Part shown: piece by piece, positions 1 through 5,111 of the stretch
Layout: the number at the start of each line of letters is the position of its first letter
Position numbering within the stretch: the stretch's first letter is position 1
From: Paracoccaceae bacterium
GTDB taxonomy: Bacteria; Pseudomonadota; Alphaproteobacteria; Rhodobacterales; Rhodobacteraceae
Direction: 5' to 3'
Assembly: GCA_027069385.1 (NCBI GenBank)
Contig: JALXER010000340.1
Span: forward strand, 1 to 11,401
Length of the DNA: 11,401 nucleotides
The notes under the pieces: generated by a model
Told to the model about the DNA's origin: nothing
The model's input: the letters and a program-made list of their open reading frames with translations, nothing else
Databases searched by the model: none
Translations under genes and position numbers: made by a program

Positions 1-1
1 C

Positions 2-1018
2 GACGCCGCGCCCGTGGCTGGCGATCCGTTTGGCAAAGGCTCGGTCGCAGATCTGGCCGTGGCGCTGGACCTGCCGGTCGTGCTGGTGCTGGACGTGGCC
101 CGACAGGCGCAAAGCGTGGCGGCGCTACTGGCCGGCATGGCCGGATTTCGCCAAGGGGTGCGCATTGCCGGGGTGATCCTGAACCGGGTCGGCTCGCCGC
201 GCCATCGCGCCATGATCGAGGCGGCAATCCAGGGCGTGCCGGTGCTGGGCGCGGTGCCGCGCGATACCCGCATGGCCCGCGATTCGCGGCATCTGGGGCT
301 GGTGCAGGCGCAAGAGGACAGCATGCTGGACCAATTCATCGAAGGAGCCGCCGATGTGATCAGCGACGGGGTTGATCTGGCGGCCCTGCAAGGGCTGGCC
401 AAAGCGCTGCACCCGACCGCTGGCACGCCTGCCCGCATCCCCCCGCTGGGCCAGCGCATCGCCGTGGCCCGCGACCGCGCCTTTGCCTTTGCCTATCCGC
501 ATATGCTGGACGGGTGGCAGGCGGCGGGCTGCGAGTTGTCGTTCTTTTCGCCGCTGGCAGACCAGCCACCGCGCGCCGATGCGGATGCGGTGTTTTTACC
601 CGGCGGATACCCCGAGTTGCACGCCGCCCGTCTGGCCGCCAACACCCGATTTCGCACCGGTATGACCCAAAGCAATGCAACGGTTTACGGCGAGTGCGGC
701 GGCTATATGGCGCTGGGCAAGGGGTTGATCGACGCGCAAGGAGACCGCCACGAAATGCTGGGCCTGCTGCCGGTAGAGACCTCGTTCCAATCGCCGAAAA
801 TGACGCTTGGCTATCGGGATTTGCGCACCCTGTCCGGCCCGTTCAAAGGGCAGGCATTCAAGGCGCATGAATTCCACTATGCCCGCGTCAAATCGCTTGA
901 CGCGCCGCCGAACCTGTTTGAAGCGCGTGGTTCCCTTGGGGGGGAACCGGCGGTGATTGGCCATCGGGTCGGACGGGTGTTCGGGTCGTTCGCGCATGTC
1001 ATTTGTGAAACTTCTTAA
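2..1018 (+). CDS. cobB: cobyrinic acid a,c-diamide synthase, C-terminal part (5' end outside window)
   Basis: This enzyme amidates side chains a and c of (hydrogeno)byrinic acid, using glutamine and ATP, in cytosolic cobalamin synthesis. The reading frame is open from base 2, so the gene starts upstream; the family is about 430-460 residues and roughly the first 100, including the ATP P-loop, are missing. A GTG at 14 is only an internal codon. What remains is the end of the dethiobiotin-synthetase-like domain (GSVADLAVALDLPVVLVLD near the left edge, VILNRVGSPRH further on), then the class I glutamine amidotransferase domain. Its markers are FLPGGYPELH, the nucleophile Cys in YGECGGYM (codon at 695) and a late His in GSFAHV (codon at 995) as the likely triad His. 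An aerobic cob cluster is expected upstream. The protein could be called CbiA in an anaerobic pathway; the family call itself is firm. Confidence 0.93.
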   Translation, partial: DAAPVAGDPFGKGSVADLAVALDLPVVLVLDVARQAQSVAALLAGMAGFRQGVRIAGVILNRVGSPRHRAMIEAAIQGVPVLGAVPRDTRMARDSRHLGLVQAQEDSMLDQFIEGAADVISDGVDLAALQGLAKALHPTAGTPARIPPLGQRIAVARDRAFAFAYPHMLDGWQAAGCELSFFSPLADQPPRADADAVFLPGGYPELHAARLAANTRFRTGMTQSNATVYGECGGYMALGKGLIDAQGDRHEMLGLLPVETSFQSPKMTLGYRDLRTLSGPFKGQAFKAHEFHYARVKSLDAPPNLFEARGSLGGEPAVIGHRVGRVFGSFAHVICETS

Positions 1019-1030
1019 GGTTTTGTTTGA

Positions 1031-1057
1031 ACCTTCTGCGCACCCGCGCTAGAAGGT
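1031..1057. other. intergenic hairpin between cobB and rmuC
   Basis: The arms ACCTTCT (1031-1037) and AGAAGGT (1051-1057) are exactly complementary. Inside them GCGC pairs with GCGC across an ACCC loop, with one unpaired T at 1050. That makes an 11-bp stem starting 12 bases after the cobB stop. No T-run follows on either strand, so it is not a canonical intrinsic terminator. It could stabilise the cobB mRNA 3' end or slow transcription into rmuC. Confidence 0.6.
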
Positions 1058-1079
1058 GGCAAAACTCAGCGGGGCAAAA

Positions 1080-2480
1080 ATGATTAATCAATTCATCGAC
1101 ATGTTACGGGACAACCACGATCTGGTCGGAATCATGGCGGCGGTTTTTGCCGGTCTGCTGGTCTGGGTGATTGCCCTGATCAAATGGCGGCGCAGGGATG
1201 CGCTGGACGCGGCAAACACCAATCGTGAACGGTTGCGGACCGATCTGTCCAATATGGAACGCGCCCATGCCAAACAGAGCGATGCACTGGTCGAGGCCGA
1301 GAAACGCATCACCCATTTCGAAGCGCTGGAGGGGCCGCGCCTTGAAGATCAGGAAGAACTGAAAGCCATGCGCGATCTGGTAACCGAACAGCAAGCCGAA
1401 ATCGCCCGCCTGAACGAAGCCATTACCCAGCAACAGCGCGCCAATGTGGAAAAGCAGAACCTGCTGGCCAAGAACGGCGAAGAGTTGAAGAGCGAGTTCA
1501 AATCTCTGGCCGCGCAGGTGGTGCGCCGCCACGGCGAGGATTTCGAGAAAACCAACGCCGAGCGGATGAAACAGGTGCTGGAGCCGCTCAAACAGCATAT
1601 CGACCGGTTCGAAACCGAATTGCGCGACGTGCATAAGTCGGCTGACAAAGAGCGCACCGCGCTGCGCACCGAAATTCTGAACCTGACCAAGCAAAGCCTG
1701 CAAGTATCGCGCGAGGCGGAAAACCTGACCAAGGCGCTGAAATCGGACACGCAGAAACAGGGCGCGTGGGGTGAGATGATTCTGGCCTCTATTCTTGAAC
1801 GCTCGGGGCTGCGCGAGGGGCAGGAATACGAGGTGCAGGTGCATCACCGGTCCGACGAAGGGCGCAGCCTGCGCCCCGATGTGATCGTGCATCTGCCCGG
1901 CGACCGGCGGCTGGTGATCGACAGCAAAGTGTCGCTGGTGGCCTATGAACGCGCCATGAACACCGAAAACGAGGCGCTGCGGGACGGGGCCATGCAGGCG
2001 CATGTGAACTCGGTACGCAACCATATCGACACGCTGTCGGCCAAGCGCTATCACCAACTAGATGACGGCGCGGTGGACTATGTGATCATGTTCATGCCCA
2101 TCGAAAGCGCCTTTGCCGAAGCCGTGGGCATTGCGCCGGATCTGTCGCTTTATGCCACCGAAAAGAACGTGGTGATTGCCTCGCCCACCAACCTGATGGT
2201 GGCGCTCAAAACCATTGAAAACCTGTGGTCGGTCGAGCGGCGCAACAAAAACGCCGCCGAAATTGCTGATCGGGCCGGCAAGCTGTATGAAAAATTCAAC
2301 GGCTTTGTGACCGACATGTCGAAAATCGGTGATCGGCTGGATCAGGCCCAGCAGGTGCACGAGGCCGCTATGGCCAAGCTGACCTTTGGTCGGGGCAATC
2401 TGACCTCGCAGGTCGAAATGCTCAAAAAGCTGGGCGCGCGCACCGACAAGCAGATCGCGCTGGAGCACGATCAGGAATAG
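1080..2480 (+). CDS. rmuC: DNA recombination protein RmuC
   Basis: RmuC is a membrane-anchored, nuclease-like protein known to limit inversions at short inverted repeats; its exact biochemistry is unsettled. The 466-residue product has an N-terminal transmembrane helix (about residues 15-37, ending in KWRRRD), a long charged coiled coil (about 40-220) and the RmuC domain. Putative PD-(D/E)XK-type residues are visible: E232 in GAWGE, D267 in RPDV and D281/K283 in VIDSKVS, followed by the conserved FMPIESAFAEA and ENLWSVERRNKNA blocks. I chose ATG 1080 over the in-frame GTG at 1056, because GTG 1056 lies inside a hairpin arm and would add eight untypical residues ahead of the membrane anchor, while GGGG at 1071-1074 can serve as a ribosome site for ATG 1080. 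The stop overlaps the convergent methyltransferase by 10 bp. Confidence 0.94.
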   Translation: MINQFIDMLRDNHDLVGIMAAVFAGLLVWVIALIKWRRRDALDAANTNRERLRTDLSNMERAHAKQSDALVEAEKRITHFEALEGPRLEDQEELKAMRDLVTEQQAEIARLNEAITQQQRANVEKQNLLAKNGEELKSEFKSLAAQVVRRHGEDFEKTNAERMKQVLEPLKQHIDRFETELRDVHKSADKERTALRTEILNLTKQSLQVSREAENLTKALKSDTQKQGAWGEMILASILERSGLREGQEYEVQVHHRSDEGRSLRPDVIVHLPGDRRLVIDSKVSLVAYERAMNTENEALRDGAMQAHVNSVRNHIDTLSAKRYHQLDDGAVDYVIMFMPIESAFAEAVGIAPDLSLYATEKNVVIASPTNLMVALKTIENLWSVERRNKNAAEIADRAGKLYEKFNGFVTDMSKIGDRLDQAQQVHEAAMAKLTFGRGNLTSQVEMLKKLGARTDKQIALEHDQE

Positions 2481-3082
2481 CGCGGTTTTCGGGCGATGAT
2501 AAAGGCGGTTTTGCCGCCGCCCGGATTCCAGACCTTTTCAAGCTCGAAACCTGCGTCACGCAGGGCGGTTTCCAGCGCGGGCTGGCTGAAGCATTGCAAG
2601 GGCGGCATAAGGCGCAGCCGTGCCCCGAGGGGCAATAGCAGCCGCAGCTTCCATGACGCATCCGCAATGCAAACCGTGTTCGAGACAAACGCTCCGCCTT
2701 CGGGCAGGCGTGCATAGATTTCGGCAATCATCCCGCGCCAGTCGGGCAGCAGGTGCAGCAGGCTAAGCGCCAGAATGACATCGAACCCCGTTTCTTCAAA
2801 CCCGGCCAGATCGGTCTGGACCAGCCTCAGGTTTGCCACCCCGCGCGCCTTGGCCCGCGCATAGTCCAGCATCTTTTCGGAACTGTCGATCCCGACAACC
2901 TGCGCCGCAAACGGGGCCAGCGCCGCGGCCATTCCGCCGGTGCCACAGCCGATATCGAGCACCCTGGATTGCGGGGTCAACAGCCCGGTGATCAGGCGCA
3001 GCTTTTCGTCATAGCTCGCCTGATCCTTGATTGGCTGGCGCGCATAACGGTCGGCGAACCGGTCCCAGAATGTTGCAGACAT
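2471..3082 (-). CDS. class I SAM-dependent methyltransferase (heat-shock linked, substrate unknown)
   Basis: The 203-residue product is a free-standing Rossmann-fold methyltransferase of the Methyltransf_11/25 type. Motif I is VLDIGCGTGG (residues 41-50), the acidic residue that would hold the SAM ribose is D66 in VVGIDSS, and D91 follows in LVQTDLAGF. The LLHLLPDW block (about 108-115) is the usual motif IV/post-I region. There is no signal peptide or membrane segment. It is not an FtsJ/RrmJ-type heat-shock methyltransferase, since motif I and the catalytic pattern differ. The substrate, small molecule or protein, cannot be told. The gene is divergent from the Hsp20 gene and has a near-perfect RpoH-type promoter (3114-3141), so heat induction is inferred. 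An AGGG at 3097-3094 is the best ribosome site, with a long 11-base spacer, and lies partly in a small hairpin. The 3' end overlaps rmuC. Confidence 0.87.
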   Translation of the reverse strand: MSATFWDRFADRYARQPIKDQASYDEKLRLITGLLTPQSRVLDIGCGTGGMAAALAPFAAQVVGIDSSEKMLDYARAKARGVANLRLVQTDLAGFEETGFDVILALSLLHLLPDWRGMIAEIYARLPEGGAFVSNTVCIADASWKLRLLLPLGARLRLMPPLQCFSQPALETALRDAGFELEKVWNPGGGKTAFIIARKPRYS

Positions 3083-3090
3083 GGCATAAA

Positions 3091-3104
3091 AAACCCTGTG
3101 GTTT
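3091..3104 (-). promoter_or_regulatory. small hairpin over the methyltransferase ribosome site (tentative)
   Basis: Read on the minus strand, AAACC pairs with GGTTT across an ACAG loop, giving a 5-bp, A-U-weighted stem that includes two G residues of the only AGGG near the start codon. Such a weak stem could melt on heating. The stem is short enough to arise by chance, so the call is tentative. Confidence 0.25.
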
Positions 3105-3113
3105 ACATCTGTC

Positions 3114-3141
3114 AGATAGGCAGATTTTTGTGATCTTCAAG
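3114..3141 (-). promoter_or_regulatory. RpoH (sigma32)-type promoter of the methyltransferase gene
   Basis: On the minus strand CTTG (3141-3138) is followed by exactly 17 bases and CCTATCT (3120-3114). This fully matches the alphaproteobacterial heat-shock form CTTG-N17-CYTATNT. Transcription would start near 3107, giving a leader of about 25 bases before the ATG at 3082. The -35 shares an inverted repeat (3136-3149) with the divergent Hsp20 promoter. Confidence 0.7.
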
Positions 3142-3143
3142 CC

Positions 3144-3171
3144 CTTGAAATGCGTTTTGGTACACCTACAT
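3144..3171 (+). promoter_or_regulatory. RpoH (sigma32)-type promoter of the Hsp20 gene
   Basis: CTTGAAA begins at 3144. After CTTG come 17 bases and CCTACAT (3165-3171), which matches CYTATNT with one mismatch, and the G expected four bases on is present at 3175. A start near 3178 would begin the transcript right at the first leader hairpin (3180). Gene identity and promoter form support each other. Confidence 0.72.
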
Positions 3172-3179
3172 CTGGGTCA

Positions 3180-3230
3180 ACAGGCGCCGATATCGGGTCT
3201 GTAAAATTGTGTCGCTCAAATGGAGGATAC
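3180..3230 (+). promoter_or_regulatory. ROSE-like RNA thermometer in the Hsp20 leader
   Basis: Two consecutive hairpins fit between the inferred start and the Hsp20 ATG. Hairpin 1 (3180-3202) pairs ACAGGC with GUCUGU (one G-U) and CCG with CGG around an AUAU loop, with one bulged G at 3186. Hairpin 2 (3209-3230) pairs GUGUC (3209-3213) with GGAUAC-side bases 3226-3230 and CUC (3215-3217) with GAG (3223-3225), leaving G3214 bulged and a five-base AAAUG loop. Thus UCGCU (3212-3216) lies opposite AGGA (3224-3227). This is the U(U/C)GCU anti-Shine-Dalgarno pairing with a bulged G that defines ROSE elements, known in front of small heat-shock genes of alphaproteobacteria. Melting at heat-shock temperature would free the ribosome site. 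Confidence 0.75.
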
Positions 3231-3234
3231 CCAA

Positions 3235-3693
3235 ATGCGAAATTTTGATCTTACCCCGCTTTACCGTTCCAGCATCGGCTTTGACCGTCTGGCAAACATT
3301 CTGGACAATGTGACCCGCACCGACGGTTCGGGCAACGGTTACCCGCCCTATAACATCGAAAAAACCGGCGAAGATGCCTATCGCATCACCATCGCCGTGG
3401 CCGGCTTTGCCGAGGACGAGTTGAGCATCGAGGCCCGCGACGGGCAGTTGGTGATTACCGGCAAGAAAAAAGAGGATGACTCTGAACGGACCTTCCTGCA
3501 CCGTGGCATTGCCAACCGTGCCTTCGAAAAACGCTTTCAACTGGCCGACCATGTCCGCGCCACCGACGCGACAATCGAGCTGGGCATGCTGCATGTAGAC
3601 CTGATCCGCGAAATTCCCGAAGCGCTGAAACCGCGCAAAATCGAGATCGCGACCAGCCGTCCGATCGAGGCCAAGAAGGTCTCCAAGAAATAA
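3235..3693 (+). CDS. ibpA: Hsp20 family small heat-shock protein (alpha-crystallin domain)
   Basis: This is an ATP-independent holdase chaperone that binds unfolding proteins in the cytosol. The 152-residue product starts MRNFDLTPLYRSSIGFDRL, the usual N-terminus of rhizobial/roseobacterial IbpA-type proteins. The alpha-crystallin domain spans about residues 35-135, includes FLHRGIANRAFEKRFQLAD and the ELGMLHVDL block (a variant of the A-x-x-x-n-G-v-L signature), and is followed by a C-terminal I-x-I motif (IEI). I chose ATG 3235, not the in-frame ATG at 3220: GGAGGA (3222-3227) sits eight bases before 3235, and ATG 3220 overlaps that site and falls in the loop of the thermometer hairpin. The gene has its own RpoH-type promoter, thermometer leader and terminator, so it is probably monocistronic. 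Confidence 0.95.
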   Translation: MRNFDLTPLYRSSIGFDRLANILDNVTRTDGSGNGYPPYNIEKTGEDAYRITIAVAGFAEDELSIEARDGQLVITGKKKEDDSERTFLHRGIANRAFEKRFQLADHVRATDATIELGMLHVDLIREIPEALKPRKIEIATSRPIEAKKVSKK

Positions 3694-3710
3694 AACCGGC
3701 TGACCGGTTT
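3693..3710 (+). other. hairpin at the Hsp20 stop codon
   Basis: AAACCGG (3693-3699) and CCGGTTT (3704-3710) form a perfect 7-bp stem with a CTGA loop, starting on the last base of the stop codon. No T-run follows, so it is not itself a terminator. It may protect the mRNA end together with the terminator just downstream. Confidence 0.5.
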
Positions 3711-3711
3711 G

Positions 3712-3742
3712 AAGGGCCTGCGTAAAAGCGCGGGCCCTTTTT
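3712..3742 (+). terminator. intrinsic terminator of the Hsp20 gene
   Basis: AAGGGCC (3712-3718) pairs with GGCCCTT (3733-3739), and the stem extends inward by four more pairs (3719-3722 with 3729-3732, one of them T-G) to a six-base loop. A run of five T residues ends the structure at 3742. This is a classic rho-independent terminator. Confidence 0.9.
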
Positions 3743-3768
3743 CGTGGAATGCCGGAATTTTCCAGCGC

Positions 3769-3796
3769 ATGACATCCGGTGATACGTCCGTATTAT
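3769..3796 (+). promoter_or_regulatory. sigma70-type promoter for the thiolase operon
   Basis: ATGACA (3769-3774), 16 bases, then TATTAT (3791-3796) match the -35 and -10 consensus at ten of twelve positions. The predicted start is near 3803, which leaves a leader of about 135 bases and puts the 30-bp palindrome (3820-3849) just inside the transcript. A weaker alternative, TTGACC-N17-TAGGGT (3819-3847), lies within the palindrome itself. Confidence 0.55.
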
Positions 3797-3819
3797 CAAA
3801 GGGTTACGCCCCATCCAAT

Positions 3820-3849
3820 TGACCCTACTAAACCGGTTTAGTAGGGTCA
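3820..3849. promoter_or_regulatory. perfect 30-bp palindrome, probable repressor operator
   Basis: The left arm TGACCCTACTAAACC (3820-3834) is followed without a spacer by its exact reverse complement (3835-3849), and pairing continues for three more bases if a T-G is allowed. The AAACCGGTTT core with long symmetric arms is typical of an operator bound by one or two dimers, for example of a TetR-family regulator. That family is a guess, since no regulator gene is in the window. It lies just downstream of the -10 of the better promoter and fully covers the alternative one. No T-run follows, so it does not read as a terminator. Confidence 0.65.
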
Positions 3850-3858
3850 GTTACACAG

Positions 3859-3877
3859 GCCGAATCCGGCGTTTTTT
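3859..3877 (+). terminator. possible weak leader terminator/attenuator
   Basis: GCCG (3859-3862) can pair with CGGC (3867-3870) across AATC, followed by G and six T residues (3872-3877), all within the leader of the thiolase operon. The stem has only four pairs, so termination would be inefficient. It may be chance, or a point of attenuation downstream of the palindrome. Confidence 0.25.
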
Positions 3878-3938
3878 CCGCTTTTAAATCCCGCCTATTT
3901 GCGCCACACTCCAAAGGGAAACGATCAAGGAGAAACCC

Positions 3939-5111
3939 ATGACAGGCAGCGCGGTAATCGTCGGCTGGGCCCATACACCCTTTGGCAAAAGCGAGGCTCC
4001 CGATATCGAAACACTGATTGGCGAGGTCGGCCAAAGCGCCCTAACCCACGCCGGAGTCGAGGCAAGCGATGTTGATTTTGCCACCATCGGGGTGCTGAAT
4101 TCCGGCTTTTCCAATCAGGGCTTCGAGGCAGGCCTGATCGGCAAGGCCATGCCCGAGTTGCGCCACACTCCGGCGCTGCATGTGGAAAACGCCTGCGCGA
4201 CCGGTTCGGCGGCGCTCTATGCGGCGCTCGATTTTGTCAATGCAGGGCGCGGGGATATTGCGCTGGTGATCGGGGCCGAGAAAATGACCGGCGTGCCCAT
4301 GGGCGATGTGGGCGATATCCTGCTTTCCGCCTGTTATCGCGCCGAAGAGGGCGACACCCCCAACGGATTTGCCGGTATTTTTGCCCAGATCACCCAAAGC
4401 TATTTCCAGAAATACGGCGACCATAGCGCCGAAATGGCGATGATCGCGGCCAAGAACCATGCCAACGGCATGAACAACCCGTTTGCCCATATGCGCCGCG
4501 ATTTCGGAGTCAAATTCTGCAACACGGTTTCCGACAAAAACCCGCTGGTCGCACCGCCGCTGCGCCGCACCGATTGCTCGCTGGTATCCGACGGGGCCGC
4601 CGCGCTGGTGGTGGCCAGCGCCGAAGCGGCGCAAAACCTGCCCCGCGCCATCGGCTTTCGGGCTCGCGCGCAGGTGAACGACTTTTTGCCCCTGTCGATG
4701 CGCGACCTGACCGCGTTTGAAGGGGCGCATCGCGCGTGGGCCACGGCTAAGGAACAGGCAAATATCAGCCTTGATGACCTGTCCCTTGTTGAAACCCACG
4801 ACTGTTTCACCACCGCCGAAATGATCGAGTACGAGGCCATGGGGCTGACTCCGGTCGGTCAGGGGTGGCGCGCCGCTGCCGAGGGCTGGACCAGCATGCA
4901 GGGGCGCTTGCCGGTCAACCCGTCGGGCGGGTTAAAATCCAAGGGGCACCCGATTGGTGCCACCGGCGTTTCGCAACATGTGATGGCGGCGATGCAGTTA
5001 ACCGGCGAGGCCGGCGCTATGCTGGTCAACGGCGCAAATCTGGCCGGCGTGTTCAACATGGGCGGCGCGGCGGTCACCAATTATGTGTCGATCATGGAGC
5101 GCCTTAAATGA
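3939..5111 (+). CDS. SCP2-type thiolase (acetyl-CoA acetyltransferase-like)
   Basis: Thiolases cleave 3-ketoacyl-CoA with CoA, or run the condensation in reverse. The 390-residue product carries the acyl-accepting cysteine C86 in ENACATGSAAL, the HDCF motif (H287, C289) and GGLKSKGHPIGATG with H337. The C-terminal CxG cysteine of classical FadA/PhaA thiolases is absent (NMGGAAVTNY instead). HDCF without CxG marks the SCP2/SCPx subfamily, where the HDCF cysteine takes over. There is no fused sterol-carrier domain, and no DUF35/OB-fold partner gene is seen. ATG 3939 is six bases after AAGGAG (3927-3932). This is the first gene of a four-gene operon, and its stop overlaps the ligase start by ATGA. 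The natural 3-ketoacyl substrate is unknown. Confidence 0.92.
   Translation: MTGSAVIVGWAHTPFGKSEAPDIETLIGEVGQSALTHAGVEASDVDFATIGVLNSGFSNQGFEAGLIGKAMPELRHTPALHVENACATGSAALYAALDFVNAGRGDIALVIGAEKMTGVPMGDVGDILLSACYRAEEGDTPNGFAGIFAQITQSYFQKYGDHSAEMAMIAAKNHANGMNNPFAHMRRDFGVKFCNTVSDKNPLVAPPLRRTDCSLVSDGAAALVVASAEAAQNLPRAIGFRARAQVNDFLPLSMRDLTAFEGAHRAWATAKEQANISLDDLSLVETHDCFTTAEMIEYEAMGLTPVGQGWRAAAEGWTSMQGRLPVNPSGGLKSKGHPIGATGVSQHVMAAMQLTGEAGAMLVNGANLAGVFNMGGAAVTNYVSIMERLK

Noticed and set aside
1056..1079. GTG start at 1056 for rmuC, adding eight residues
   Set aside because: The GTG is inside the right arm of the intergenic hairpin and would put extra polar residues before the membrane anchor; ATG 1080 gives the usual N-terminus.
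1104..2057. Open frame of 317 codons on the minus strand inside rmuC
   Set aside because: It lies wholly within the well-supported rmuC frame, has low-complexity H/G/F-rich translation and no motif.
3220..3234. ATG at 3220 as the Hsp20 start
   Set aside because: It overlaps the GGAGGA ribosome site that serves ATG 3235 and lies in the thermometer loop; the family's N-terminus begins with MRNFD.
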